NCBI GenBank assembly: GCA_035344155.1
Contig: DAORAL010000027.1
Location: 1-64,000 of the forward strand
Source: UBA1845 sp002338715
GTDB taxonomy: Bacteria; Planctomycetota; Phycisphaerae; UBA1845
Length of the DNA stretch: 64,000 bases
Direction: 5' to 3'
This document shows, one piece after another, positions 38,504 to 48,090 of the stretch (position 1 is its first letter; every line of letters starts with the position of its first letter). The notes beneath the pieces were generated by a model, which saw nothing but the letters and a program-made list of their open reading frames with translations, ran no database searches and had not been told where the DNA came from. The translations under genes and the position numbers were made by a program.

Positions 38504-39499
38504 ATGGAAGAAAAAAGACCAATAGAAACACCGGAGAACGAATCGGTACTTGCACCGGCATCGACTGCATATCGATTGGGTTGCCTCGTTGTTGTGATTA
38601 CACCGTTTCTGGGGTTTCTCGCCGCGGGCTATGGACTTTGGGGGTGGGGATTCTACTGGACCGAGCTTGTGTTGCTGGTGGCCATGTTTATCGCCACCGG
38701 ACTTGGCATCACGATCGGCTACCATCGCTTATTTACGCACTGCTCATTTGAAACGGTTCGCCCGGTCAAGATTGTCTTGGGTGTGCTTGGATCGATGGCC
38801 GTCGAAGGTCCCATCTTGCGATGGGTCGCTACCCACCGCAAGCATCACCAACACGCCGACAAGCCCGATGACCCGCATTCACCGCACAAAGTCGGCGAAC
38901 GGTCATTTGGCGTCCTCGCAGGTTTGTGGCATGCCCACATGGGCTGGCTCTTCAAGCCGAGCTCCGCAGGATTGGGACGGTACGTCAAGGACCTCACGAA
39001 TGACAAGACGGTCAGCCGGCTTAGCCAATTGTTCGGCGTCTGGGTTGCGCTGGGTCTTCTCGTGCCGGCAGTGCTCGGTGGATTGATCACTGGAACCTGG
39101 CGCGGTGTGCTGCTTGGTTTCTTGTGGGGTGGATTGGCTCGGGTGTTTTTGGTGCACCACACAACTTGGAGCATCAATTCAATTTGCCACCTTTGGGGAA
39201 CCCGCCCTTTCAATCGAAACGACCATAGCCGCAACAACATGATCTTCGGAATCCTTGGATTCGGCGAGGGGTGGCACAACAACCACCACGCATTTCCCGC
39301 ATCCGCGAAATTCGGCCTGCGATGGTGGGAGGTTGACCCGGGTTACTATGTCATTTGTGTCATGAAATGGCTGGGACTGGCCTGGCATGTCCGCGTCCCG
39401 GCTCGCTCAAGCGTATCGGATGAAAGAGGCCAACTCAGGACCAGTTACGCTCGGTTTAAGAGAGAGAACAGCTCGACGATGCGCCAAGAATGGCAGTAA
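38504..39499 (+). CDS. Fatty acid desaturase, acyl-CoA delta-9 type
   Basis: A 331-residue integral membrane di-iron enzyme that puts a double bond into acyl chains, using oxygen and electrons from a partner. The three histidine boxes of the delta-9 stearoyl-CoA class are present: HRLFTH (about residues 78-83), HRKHHQH (about 115-121) and HNNHH (about 256-260), with hydrophobic helices between them. I start at the ATG at 38504, where AGGAG lies 9 nt upstream. The gene for the electron donor is not in the window. Desaturases of this type usually adjust membrane fluidity in the cold; neighbouring genes give no further hint. Confidence 0.88.
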   Translation: MEEKRPIETPENESVLAPASTAYRLGCLVVVITPFLGFLAAGYGLWGWGFYWTELVLLVAMFIATGLGITIGYHRLFTHCSFETVRPVKIVLGVLGSMAVEGPILRWVATHRKHHQHADKPDDPHSPHKVGERSFGVLAGLWHAHMGWLFKPSSAGLGRYVKDLTNDKTVSRLSQLFGVWVALGLLVPAVLGGLITGTWRGVLLGFLWGGLARVFLVHHTTWSINSICHLWGTRPFNRNDHSRNNMIFGILGFGEGWHNNHHAFPASAKFGLRWWEVDPGYYVICVMKWLGLAWHVRVPARSSVSDERGQLRTSYARFKRENSSTMRQEWQ

Positions 39500-39516
39500 G
39501 CATGAGGAACTAAGAA

Positions 39517-40005
39517 ATGAACAACAAAGATGCATCGCATCATGACAAGATTGAGGCGGCGGCCATCGCCGAACAAGCCAAGGTGGAGCTTGATGTATTG
39601 CTCGGTATCGAGAAAGCGCTTCGCATCGCCATTGATTGGGAGGTGAAGGAGGGTTCACCAGCGCACAAGCTGTCGACATTGCGTTTTCTCACAGATTCGT
39701 TTGAACGCCATCTGACACGCATTACCGTTCGCGCCGACCAAGGTGGCTACATGCACCGGATCACAGACGCGAAACCACACCTGACAAACGATGTTCTGGC
39801 GTTGCGGGACACGCTTCGGGGATTCCGTACTGACCTCGAAAGAATCGTCATGCGACTTGATTACATCGCACCAGGTGATGAAGGTGGAATCCGCGAAATC
39901 TGTATGGATTTCAAATCCGTTCTAGACGGCCTGTCGTCCCACGGACAAAAAAAGAGCGACTTGGCACAACACGCATATGCACAGGAGGAGGGAGGAGAAG
40001 GATGA
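39517..40005 (+). CDS. Helical protein, possibly hemerythrin-like
   Basis: A 162-residue, all-helical acidic protein. TLRFLTDSFERHLTRITVRA and PHLTNDVLALRDTLRGFRTDLE recall helices of bacterial hemerythrin domains, which bind a di-iron site through His and Glu. Several expected His positions cannot be matched, so this is a weak suggestion. The ATG at 39517 lies 18 bp after the desaturase stop, so the two are probably cotranscribed. A hemerythrin-like oxygen- or iron-binding protein would suit a desaturase partner, but this is only inferred. Confidence 0.55.
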   Translation: MNNKDASHHDKIEAAAIAEQAKVELDVLLGIEKALRIAIDWEVKEGSPAHKLSTLRFLTDSFERHLTRITVRADQGGYMHRITDAKPHLTNDVLALRDTLRGFRTDLERIVMRLDYIAPGDEGGIREICMDFKSVLDGLSSHGQKKSDLAQHAYAQEEGGEG

Positions 40006-40222
40006 TGCATTTGAGATTTTCACGTGGCGACGACGATCAACAACGTCAGATCGCAAGACGATCGTCGCAACGCATTGGGTACAATCCAATCATGCGCGCC
40101 ATCGTTCCCTTCCCCGGATTCCTTTGAATCACCGCGGTTGCAGTTCGGAGGTGATCGGTGGGTGCGTCGTGACCGTGCGCCGCTTTGACGATTCGTGTTA
40201 CAAACGGGGTTCGGATTGACTT

Positions 40223-41245
40223 ATGAGCGATAAGAAAACAGACATTATCTTTCAGCATTGGAAGCGGTTGATTCAGTATGAGAGCCGCGATTTGACGTCG
40301 CTTGAACTCAATGCGAAGCGTGCCCTGAGCGACCGGGAGGTGCGCAACAACGCTTCGCTCGACGGGATGATCCGAACCGCCGTCCAAAATCGCCGCAACG
40401 AAATAGAGCGAGAAGTTGCGGCATCCCGCGCCCAAACCAACTCGACCGACACCGAATCCGCAGCGCCAAGCTTGCCGGTCGAGTCGGCACCTGCGATGTC
40501 ATCGGAGCAGGTCATCAAGAAAGGCGAGCAACTCGCACGAACGCTCTCCACATCATTGCCGCTTGGCGACGAGAGGACAGCTCAAGCGACTCTGGCAAGT
40601 ATTCTGACACTCTCCGAGCAAAACCCCGGCGTCATACCTGAATCAAAAATCGCTGAATACAGGCAAAGTGTCGGTAGGCTTCGGACGCACTTGCAGAAAC
40701 TTCGTGATCATGTCGTCGAACTAACGCAGCGCACCGTTTCCGCATCGCAACACGGAAAAGGGGAAGAATTGGCCAGTTCATTGCGCCGACTCAACTCCAT
40801 CCACATCGCATTTCCTGACCTACTCGACGAAGCGAAACTCAATGAGATTCGCGCTGCAGCGTCGCACGCAACCGACGAGCGCCGTCAACATCTAGGCACG
40901 ACCCGAGCACTTCTTGACCGCGAACGGGCGATTGCTTCGGCGATTGCAAAAATAGCAGCAACCGTGCGTGAATTCCGCCAAGTCGCGTGTGAGTTTCCAG
41001 AAGCAAGCGACGAATTTCGCAATGCGGAAGCCAAGTATGTCTTGGCGATTCAGGACGTGAGGAAATACGACACCGAATGGTTCACCGGAATCGTATTGGA
41101 ACTGGCCGATCTATTGGCTGAGTGGACCGTTCCGCCCCCAGCCGCCGCGGGCCAAATCGATCGCTTCCTTGAAGGCATCAAGAAAGGGCTCGGCGAAATT
41201 CGTGAAGAAATGGGTGAAATCAAAGATGAGCAAGATTCGAAATAG
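40223..41245 (+). CDS. Coiled-coil protein of unknown function
   Basis: A 340-residue cytoplasmic protein without signal peptide or membrane span. It is largely helical with probable coiled coils at about residues 125-165 and 205-260 and a Lys/Glu-rich end (KKGLGEIREEMGEIKDEQDS). A Pro/Ser/Thr-rich linker separates residues 1-65 from the rest. I recognise no family. It starts at the ATG at 40223 and reads in the same direction as the desaturase and DUF502 genes, with about 215 bp before it and 110 bp after it. Confidence 0.65.
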   Translation: MSDKKTDIIFQHWKRLIQYESRDLTSLELNAKRALSDREVRNNASLDGMIRTAVQNRRNEIEREVAASRAQTNSTDTESAAPSLPVESAPAMSSEQVIKKGEQLARTLSTSLPLGDERTAQATLASILTLSEQNPGVIPESKIAEYRQSVGRLRTHLQKLRDHVVELTQRTVSASQHGKGEELASSLRRLNSIHIAFPDLLDEAKLNEIRAAASHATDERRQHLGTTRALLDRERAIASAIAKIAATVREFRQVACEFPEASDEFRNAEAKYVLAIQDVRKYDTEWFTGIVLELADLLAEWTVPPPAAAGQIDRFLEGIKKGLGEIREEMGEIKDEQDSK

Positions 41246-41354
41246 GGCGTTGAAGGCCCATCCCCTGCGGGATGAGCATGAACGAACGGGGACCGCTTGG
41301 GCAATCTCTCAAGGTCATGTTCACCGGTCATCTGTATGAATTCCTGCTCTTACA

Positions 41355-42170
41355 TTGGACTGGAAAAAGGACGCGTGCACAAAGTTGGCAAGAAATCAAA
41401 GACCGAAACATCCTCCGCCCACATTCAAGCGCCAATCGAATCGGCGAGGTATATGGCTTGGCTTACGGGTCTTGCTGCGCACCCGAGTGCTTGCGGGGCT
41501 GGCGACCGTGATTCCATTGTGGGTCACTTGGGTCATCGTCAGTTTTGTGTTCAACACGATGCGATCTGTTTCGCAACCGTTTATTGAACACGGTATTGAA
41601 TGGATCGTTCAATCGAGCGGGCGTCAACCCAAGGGCATCCTTGCTTATGTGGACTGGGCCGCACCCGTTGTGGCGGTTTTATTGACGCTGTTTTCGTTGT
41701 ACTTGTTGGGATTGTTTTCCGCCAATGTACTCGGTCGACGTGTGGTGAACTTGGTCGAGCGCTTGTTTGAGGGGTTGCCTCTCGTGAAAACGATCTATGG
41801 TTCGACGAAACGCATCATCCTTACGTTGGCGGGCGGCAATGGTACGCAGCACTTTCAAAAAGTCGTGCTTGTTGAATTCCCGCGGCCGGGGATGAAATGC
41901 ATCGCGTTTCTTACATCGGTCATCAAAGACACAGATACCGGTCGCCTGTTGGCTACTGTTTTTATCTCGACAACCCCCAATCCAACCACTGGATATATGC
42001 AGATTTTGCCTCTTGAGGATGTATCCGAAACCGGTTGGACTGTGGAGGAGGCGGTGAAAGTGCTAATGTCCGGTGGTATCCTCAGCCCACCAAAGATTCC
42101 CTTTGATCAAGTGCAGGCAGTCCAGTGGGAACCTCCCGCCGACAGTGATGCAACGAGGGTAAAAACATGA
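41355..42170 (+). CDS. DUF502 family membrane protein
   Basis: A membrane protein with two transmembrane helices (about residues 40-65 and 95-120) and the DUF502 pattern: RVLAGLATVIPLWVTWVI, YLLGLFSANVLGRRVV, ERLFEGLPLVKTIYGSTKRI and the late GWTVEEAVKVLMSGGILSPP. The function is unknown. The start is uncertain: a TTG at 41355 gives 271 residues, but the first 35 look foreign, and no ATG with a ribosome site is present nearer to the conserved part. Its stop overlaps the start of the GH130 gene (ATGA), which indicates translational coupling. Confidence 0.82.
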   Translation: MDWKKDACTKLARNQRPKHPPPTFKRQSNRRGIWLGLRVLLRTRVLAGLATVIPLWVTWVIVSFVFNTMRSVSQPFIEHGIEWIVQSSGRQPKGILAYVDWAAPVVAVLLTLFSLYLLGLFSANVLGRRVVNLVERLFEGLPLVKTIYGSTKRIILTLAGGNGTQHFQKVVLVEFPRPGMKCIAFLTSVIKDTDTGRLLATVFISTTPNPTTGYMQILPLEDVSETGWTVEEAVKVLMSGGILSPPKIPFDQVQAVQWEPPADSDATRVKT

Positions 42171-43222
42171 TTCAAAGACTGTCCACCACGTGCCTGTGCC
42201 AGCCTGCCGACTTGCAGCCGTCACGCGACGATCTTGAAATCGTCGGCACGTTCAATCCGGGGGTGATCGCCTTCCAAGATGAGGTGATCCTTCTCGTGCG
42301 CGTCGCGGAACGGCCACGCGAGCAACGCGCGGGGTACACCGCCTTACCACGCTGGCAATCCGGGCTTGGCGTCGTTGTGGACTGGATTGCTGACGCTGAG
42401 ATCAAGAGGCCGGACACCCGTTTCATCCATCGAAAGAGCGACGACATTGTTCGCTTGACGTTCGTGTCGCACTTGCGTGTCCTGCACTACCGCAATGGTC
42501 GTTTGGTCGACGGCGAGAACGCGATTCGATTTGAGCCGCAAGGTGAATTTGAAGAATTCGGTGTCGAAGACGCACGCATCACTCGCATTGGTGGCACGTA
42601 TTGGATCACCTACGTCGCTGTATCGCGTCACGGCCCAGCGACCGCCTTGGCGTCAACCACAGACTTTCAAACGTTCGAGCGACATGGCGTAATATTTCCG
42701 ATCGAAAACAAAGACGTCGTGCTGTTTCCGGAAACGATTGACGGCGAGTACGTCGCTCTGCATCGCCCGATCGGCAAAGCGCCATTCACCGAACCCGAGG
42801 TTTGGCTCGCCCGATCCCCAAACATGATCCATTGGGGCCAGCACGACGTCTTGCAAGGTAGCGATTCTGCGTGGTGCGAGGGTCGCGTCGCCGCAGGTAC
42901 ACCGCCCATTCGCACGCCGCATGGCTGGCTTGAGATTTGTCACGGCTGCACCAAGCCAACCCCTGGATCCCGAGTGGGAACGTATGCTGCGGGGGCATTG
43001 TTGCTGGACTTGGATGAGCCGCACCGCGTTGTGGCCAAGACATCACAGCCGATTCTTGTGCCGGAAAATGATTTTGAGTGCGAGGGATTCGTGCCGAATA
43101 TGATTGTCCCGACGGGCATTGTCGACCGGGAAGAAACGTTCTTGGTCTACTGTGGCGCTGCCGACACCGCATGCATCGTTGCGGAGTTATCAAAGCGCGA
43201 CGTATTTGCGGCAATGCGATAG
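42167..43222 (+). CDS. GH130 family glycoside phosphorylase/hydrolase
   Basis: A 351-residue cytoplasmic five-bladed beta-propeller protein of glycoside hydrolase family 130, mostly mannosyl phosphorylases that use phosphate to split beta-mannosides. Seen: FNPGVIAFQDEVILLVRVAE near the N-terminus, GVEDARITRIGGTYWITYVA (about residues 126-145) with the Glu-Asp pair, and the C-terminal IVPTGIVDREETFLVYCGAA block typical of the family. The ATG overlaps the DUF502 stop. The acceptor sugar cannot be read from sequence; hydrolytic members also exist. Confidence 0.85.
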   Translation: MIQRLSTTCLCQPADLQPSRDDLEIVGTFNPGVIAFQDEVILLVRVAERPREQRAGYTALPRWQSGLGVVVDWIADAEIKRPDTRFIHRKSDDIVRLTFVSHLRVLHYRNGRLVDGENAIRFEPQGEFEEFGVEDARITRIGGTYWITYVAVSRHGPATALASTTDFQTFERHGVIFPIENKDVVLFPETIDGEYVALHRPIGKAPFTEPEVWLARSPNMIHWGQHDVLQGSDSAWCEGRVAAGTPPIRTPHGWLEICHGCTKPTPGSRVGTYAAGALLLDLDEPHRVVAKTSQPILVPENDFECEGFVPNMIVPTGIVDREETFLVYCGAADTACIVAELSKRDVFAAMR

Positions 43223-43788
43223 CGCCAATTGGAACGCGGTGAATCGGTTGAAAGAAAGAACGTCCGTGTCCGACACCAAGTGATTGCTCGTATCGGGGCC
43301 GTTCACCAAGGGATTTAATCAGTGCGGTCCCGGAAAGCCCCGCGCATCGCCCAAAACCATTATTCTTGCGCCTTTTCCAGCTTGGGTTGCACCGATTGTC
43401 CCGTCAACTAGCGGAGACAACACCGTATTCGAACCGCTGGCACTCTGCGCAAAGACTTTTTCGAAGTTCTGTTCGCGTGTCCGAATTGAACCCTCACGAA
43501 TTAGGATCGCCGGAACCAAACAGTTTTCAATCAATTTTGGTTGAGTCTGATTCCCGATGTCGCATTGGGCTCAGGACGCCTTGTTATCATGCACGGAGTC
43601 GCCCGCGATCTGCGCAATCGACCTATTCGTCGCACGCAACCACGCCCTTGCACGAATCTCGCATCATTCCCGAAGTTGAATCGGTGGGGCACCTACATTT
43701 TGGACCCACGCTGAAGGGACCTGCGGGAATCTTGGTAGCCATCCTTGGCCTCTTGTGTTGATGATTGACTTCACACCAATATTCTTAC
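43223..43788. other. Non-coding or decayed region after the GH130 gene
   Basis: About 570 bp. A frame at 43366-43761 on the plus strand has no family resemblance and a composition rich in Arg and Ser typical of a chance frame. Nothing else is supported. Confidence 0.45.
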
Positions 43789-43860
43789 AGGAGGTCATTT
43801 CATGCGCAAGTTCTTGTAAGTGCAATAATGGCGACGGTTTACGCGGCATCTAAATGGTGT
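43789..43860 (+). pseudogene. Frameshifted signal-peptide remnant
   Basis: A perfect AGGAGG (43789-43794) lies 7 nt before ATG at 43802, but the frame stops after five codons (MRKFL). Shifting by one base continues VSAIMATVYAASKW, which together would form a good signal peptide. No downstream domain is recognisable, and a minus-strand gene ends at 43897. This looks like the start of a broken exported-protein gene. Confidence 0.45.
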
Positions 43861-43896
43861 TCGCGGCTGTCCCGCTTTATCTATGCTGCGCCAGAA

Positions 43897-44376
43897 TCAA
43901 GTTACGATCCGACCCTCGATCAAGCGCGGCCACTCAGCTGCCCGACAAACCTGGACGAATTCGCGCGCACTCTCAGGAGGGCAACTATCGCAAGTCACAA
44001 GCCCGTATTTTCCTTCCACACTTCTAGCGAGCTCTTGCAGCAAGTCCACTGGAGAGCATGTGAAGTTCGCTAAACCTGCAATCATACCACCATCGCTTGT
44101 ATAGAATAGCATTGCCTGTTGCCAGTGTCCGTCCCACTCATGCCTCCAGTAGAAGGAATAAGTCTGTTCCGGGGTCGCCACCAGGCGACGCATCACCTGG
44201 GATGCATCGCTATAAATAACCTCGGGTTTGTCAACCAGTTCCGGAAATGGGTAGTCTTCTTGCAATGCTACGCGATGGGGCAAGAATTTGTCCAAGAACT
44301 GAGCGGCAAGCATCTCCGTTCTTGCCTTGCACAAGACGTAGACTTCCTGAGATGGTGCCTCAATGTAATTGCTCAT
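43897..44376 (-). CDS. Protein of unknown function
   Basis: A 159-residue cytoplasmic protein with a mixed, globular-looking composition rich in aromatic residues (YSFYWRHEWDGHWQQAMLFY at about 93-112, GGMIAGLANFTC at about 116-127). The first part (APSQEVYVLCKARTEMLAAQ) looks like an alpha/beta start. I recognise no family. The ATG at 44376 has no clear Shine-Dalgarno sequence. Codon use resembles the surrounding real genes and the opposite strand carries no better frame. Confidence 0.6.
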   Translation of the reverse strand: MSNYIEAPSQEVYVLCKARTEMLAAQFLDKFLPHRVALQEDYPFPELVDKPEVIYSDASQVMRRLVATPEQTYSFYWRHEWDGHWQQAMLFYTSDGGMIAGLANFTCSPVDLLQELARSVEGKYGLVTCDSCPPESAREFVQVCRAAEWPRLIEGRIVT

Positions 44377-44967
44377 CGCGTATCGAGACCTGCGGCAAGA
44401 AACTGTCCGTCATGCGTTTCGTAATAGTAATATCTACTCCCAGCATAATCCATTTGAGAATAACGCACATCAACATGCGCTCCATTTGGGCCAGGCATTC
44501 TTCTCTCAGAAGTTCCTAATCAAAGTCGAAATCCTGACGCCAAGTGCGCATTAGTACGGTTTGGTGCTTTTTTCCGGTGCGGTGCCAAGCCGGTGGGATT
44601 CAGTCCACTCCCCCGCTTGAATCGATGAGAAAACTCAGTGATTTCTCGAGTGATGGCCGCCCCCAAACCTCAAGTTGGCGTCGACGTCGCGCGCCAACCG
44701 ACGCATCATCGAACACAAGAAAGCCCTTTGGGATCGCTTCCTGAAAGAGCAGACTCAAATCGGTCTGTACCAAGCCGGTGAGCGATGGCGCGACGGCTAC
44801 TACTGGGCATTGCAATGCATGCTACTTTTGCAGCGGATGCAGTCAATGCAAATGGGGCAACCCGTTCTTTGAAGGCCCCGATCCCGAGTCGCCACGACTC
44901 ATAACCGTTTCGCCGAATACAACGAAGCAGCCGGTGATCAGGCTATGCGGCTGAACTTCGGCACCGA
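44377..44967. other. Decayed region before the metal-efflux genes
   Basis: About 590 bp without a confident gene. A frame at 44675-44872 (plus) contains LWDRFLKEQTQIGLYQAGER and could be the tail of a lost gene. No terminator was identified for the efflux operon that ends at 44968. Confidence 0.4.
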
Positions 44968-47900
44968 TCAGGTCTGGTGCTGACTGGAGCGCCTTCCGAC
45001 CATTCGAAACAGTGCGGGAACGAACAGCAGGTTCATCGCGGTTGATGTGACCAGTCCGCCGATGATGACGACGGCGAGCGGGTATTCGATTTCGTGGCCG
45101 GGCTTGTTGCCGGCGATGACCAGCGGGATCAGACCGAGGCCCGTTGAGAGCGCGGTCATCAGGATGGGCGACAGTCGTTCCTGCGCGCCGCGGATCAACA
45201 GGTCCACGTTCATCGTTTCGTTGTTTTCGCTCAGAAGATGTTGGTAGTGACTGACCATCATGATGCCGTTGCGGCCGGCGATTCCGAGGACGGTCACGAA
45301 CCCGACCAACGATCCAAGCGACAAGACACCCCCGGTGACAAACACCGCAGCCACGCCGCCGACGAGTGAAAATGCCAGCGTGAGTACGATGAGCGCGGTC
45401 AGACGAAGCGATTCAAACTCCACGTAGAGCAAGAGAATGATCAAGGCGACTGCGGCGAGTGCGAAGATCATCAACCGGCGCTGCGACGCCTGGCGCGCCT
45501 CGAATTCGCCCAAAAATTCCGGATGGTAGCCGCGATCAAACGTCAGCGTTTCGACCTTGGCGCGCACATCGCGGGCGACGCTCCCGAGGTCGCGACCCTT
45601 GGCGTTGCAGGTGATGTCGATGCGGCGTGATGCGGCTTCTCGTTTGATCGTGTTGGGGGCTGGCGTGATACGAATGTCGGCAAGGTCGCCCAAACGCGCT
45701 TGCCCGCCCGTTGGCAGATCGATCAGCAAATCGTCGAGTTGATGCGGGTCTGCGCGCAGCTGATCGTCACCGCGTACCGCGACATCGAACACCATCTGTT
45801 CATCGTAGATTTCGCCAACTTTGGTGCCCTGAAGCAAGGTTGTCGTGGGCCTGCGAACGTCGGCGGCTTTTAGTCCGAAGATCGATGCGGCTTCCGGTTT
45901 CAGCGACATCAGGATCTGCGGAACCAGCGTTTGCTGCTCGACGTGCAGGTCCGACGCACCTTCGACATCCGCGATGGCGTCGCGTACTTCCTCCGCTTTC
46001 GCGCGAAGCGTCTCCAAGTCCGGACCATAAAGCCGCACAACAATGCTTGCGCTCGCACCGGTCAAGACTTCTTTGATGCGCTCCTTCAGGTAGGTCAGAA
46101 CGTCGCGGTATATACCGGGGTATTCATCGATGACGCCCTGAATGCTGGCCATCGTTTTTTCGAAGTCGGCTTCCGGTTCGACGCTGATCCAGAGTTCACA
46201 GAAATTTGGCCCCACCACTTCGTCCGCAACCTCTGCACGACCGAGGTGTGCGCCGAAATTGCGAACGCCGGGAATCGCCCGCAGCTTGCGGCTGACGTTG
46301 ATGGTGGAGCGACTCAAAGCGTCCAGCGAAGTGCCGGGTTTTTCGACCCAGTGCATCAGGAAATCGGTTTCTTGAAAATGCGGCAGGAACTCTTCGCCGA
46401 GCATGGGAACGCTCATCACCGATCCAACCAAGACACCGATAACCAGAATGCCCACGACGGCCGGTCGACCGATGAAGACCAGAAGTACCCTGCGATATGC
46501 CGACTTCAACCATCGAACAAAGAACGGATCTTCGGCGATGTGTTTGGCTTTTGGCAGAAGCATGAGGCTCAGCGCCGGCGTCACGGTCAGCGCGACGAGC
46601 AACGATACCAGAATCGCGAGGATGTACGACATCGCCAGCGGTCGAAAGAATGTCCCGGACAAACCCTGCAAAAAGAAAATCGGAAGGAACACGAGGATGA
46701 CGATCATCGTCGCAAAGACGACTGCGCTTCGGACTTCGAGCGACGCTTTCAACACGACGCGAAACGGCGACAGCGGCATCGCCAGTTGCGAATTGAGTCG
46801 GAGACGCCGGGCGATATTCTCGACATCGATGATCGCGTCATCGACGACCTCACCCACGGCGATGACCAGGCCCGCGAGCGTCATGACGTTGATCGTGCCG
46901 CCACGCCAATAGAGCACGAGCAGTGCGCCGAAGATCGAAAGCGGAATCGCCACCAGGCTGATCATGGCTGTACGCCAGTTGAACAGAAACAAAACGAGGA
47001 TGATCGCGACCAAAAGCGACCCCAACAGCATCGCGTGGGTCAGGTTGTCGATTGATCGCTCCACGAATGTTGCGGGGCGAAAGATTGTCGTGTCGATGTC
47101 AACGTCGGTGAGGCCGGGCTTGAGCAGATCGATGGCGGCTTCTACTTTTCGCGTGACTTCCAACGTGTTGCCCGTGGGCTGTTTTTCGACAATCAGCAGC
47201 AGCCCCGGCCCGTCGTTGATCACCGCGTCGCCGATTGGTGGCGGGAAACCTTCGACCACGTCGGCGACATCACCGAGACGGATGACCGCGCCATCTTGAA
47301 AGGCGACCACCGTTCGCGCGAGGTCTTCCGCGGACTGGACGGCTGACGCGTGCCGAATGGCGATGCGCTGGTTGGGCGTGTCCACAAATCCGCCCGCTCC
47401 GACGACGGTCGCATCGCCAGCCGCCCGGATCACCGCGTCGAGCGTGACGTTGTGCGCCTGCAACCGCTCCGGTGTGACGCGAACTTGCAACTCGCGATCG
47501 CGTTGTCCCCAGATGGCGACGTTCGCCACGCCCGGGACGGCCATCAGGTGCGGCCGAATCGTCCATTTCGCGAGCGTCGTCAGTTCAACCTGCGAGAGTT
47601 TCTTTGACGAAACACCGATCTTCATCACGCGACTCAAAGACGACAACGGTGACAGGACCACGGGCGGGCGGGCGACGGCGGGCAGGCGCGTCGCTTCGAT
47701 GGCGATCCGCTCCTGCACGAGTTGCCGCGCCTCCATGAGGTCGGCGTCTTCTTCGAGGTAGAGCACGATCGACGAAAGACCGAGGACGGACTTCGATCGG
47801 ATTGTTTGCAGTCGAGGCGTGCCGTTGAGGGCGCTTTCAAGCGGAACGGTGATCAGGCTTTCGACTTCTTCGGTTGAAAGTCCGGGTGCCTCGGTTTGAA

Positions 47901-48045
47901 TCTCAACGCGCGGCGGTGCGAATTCGGGGAAGACGTCCAACGGCACGCGCGAGGTCGATTGAACGCCGGCCAGCAGCAACCCGATGGCGATCGCCAATAC
48001 GAGTACGCGAAGTCGTAATGAAGTTTTGACGATCCATGCAAGCAT
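44968..48045 (-). CDS. Heavy-metal efflux RND pump (CusA/CzcA family)
   Basis: A 1025-residue proton-driven RND transporter of the heavy-metal class, the inner-membrane pump of a tripartite efflux system. Seen: the first transmembrane helix (LRVLVLAIAIGLLLAG), VPLDVFPEFAPPRVEIQTEA, the pore-domain repeats, the transmembrane-4 motif AGLVIAVGEVVDDAIIDVEN with the proton-relay acids, and GRNGIMMVSHYQHL in the second half. Length and twelve-helix layout are usual. The transmembrane-4 motif is neither the classic CzcA (DFG-VDGAVV) nor the classic CusA form, so the metal is uncertain; the CusR-like operator nearby favours Cu/Ag. It is the last gene of the operon. Confidence 0.92.
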   Translation of the reverse strand: MLAWIVKTSLRLRVLVLAIAIGLLLAGVQSTSRVPLDVFPEFAPPRVEIQTEAPGLSTEEVESLITVPLESALNGTPRLQTIRSKSVLGLSSIVLYLEEDADLMEARQLVQERIAIEATRLPAVARPPVVLSPLSSLSRVMKIGVSSKKLSQVELTTLAKWTIRPHLMAVPGVANVAIWGQRDRELQVRVTPERLQAHNVTLDAVIRAAGDATVVGAGGFVDTPNQRIAIRHASAVQSAEDLARTVVAFQDGAVIRLGDVADVVEGFPPPIGDAVINDGPGLLLIVEKQPTGNTLEVTRKVEAAIDLLKPGLTDVDIDTTIFRPATFVERSIDNLTHAMLLGSLLVAIILVLFLFNWRTAMISLVAIPLSIFGALLVLYWRGGTINVMTLAGLVIAVGEVVDDAIIDVENIARRLRLNSQLAMPLSPFRVVLKASLEVRSAVVFATMIVILVFLPIFFLQGLSGTFFRPLAMSYILAILVSLLVALTVTPALSLMLLPKAKHIAEDPFFVRWLKSAYRRVLLVFIGRPAVVGILVIGVLVGSVMSVPMLGEEFLPHFQETDFLMHWVEKPGTSLDALSRSTINVSRKLRAIPGVRNFGAHLGRAEVADEVVGPNFCELWISVEPEADFEKTMASIQGVIDEYPGIYRDVLTYLKERIKEVLTGASASIVVRLYGPDLETLRAKAEEVRDAIADVEGASDLHVEQQTLVPQILMSLKPEAASIFGLKAADVRRPTTTLLQGTKVGEIYDEQMVFDVAVRGDDQLRADPHQLDDLLIDLPTGGQARLGDLADIRITPAPNTIKREAASRRIDITCNAKGRDLGSVARDVRAKVETLTFDRGYHPEFLGEFEARQASQRRLMIFALAAVALIILLLYVEFESLRLTALIVLTLAFSLVGGVAAVFVTGGVLSLGSLVGFVTVLGIAGRNGIMMVSHYQHLLSENNETMNVDLLIRGAQERLSPILMTALSTGLGLIPLVIAGNKPGHEIEYPLAVVIIGGLVTSTAMNLLFVPALFRMVGRRSSQHQT

Positions 48046-48090
48046 GTGCGATTCTCGTAAGTGACCGGTGGCCCGTTGCGGTTTGCTTTC

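Noticed and set aside
43366..43761. 131-codon plus-strand frame after the GH130 gene
   Set aside because: No family resemblance, Ser/Arg-rich composition and no ribosome-binding site.
44675..44872. 65-codon frame with a possible protein-like segment (LWDRFLKEQTQIG)
   Set aside because: Too short and isolated; may be a gene remnant but cannot be supported as a gene.
45931..47055. Long plus-strand frame of 374 codons antisense to the RND pump gene
   Set aside because: Composition is Arg/His/Asp-rich as expected for the shadow of a high-GC gene, and the pump gene on the other strand is certain.
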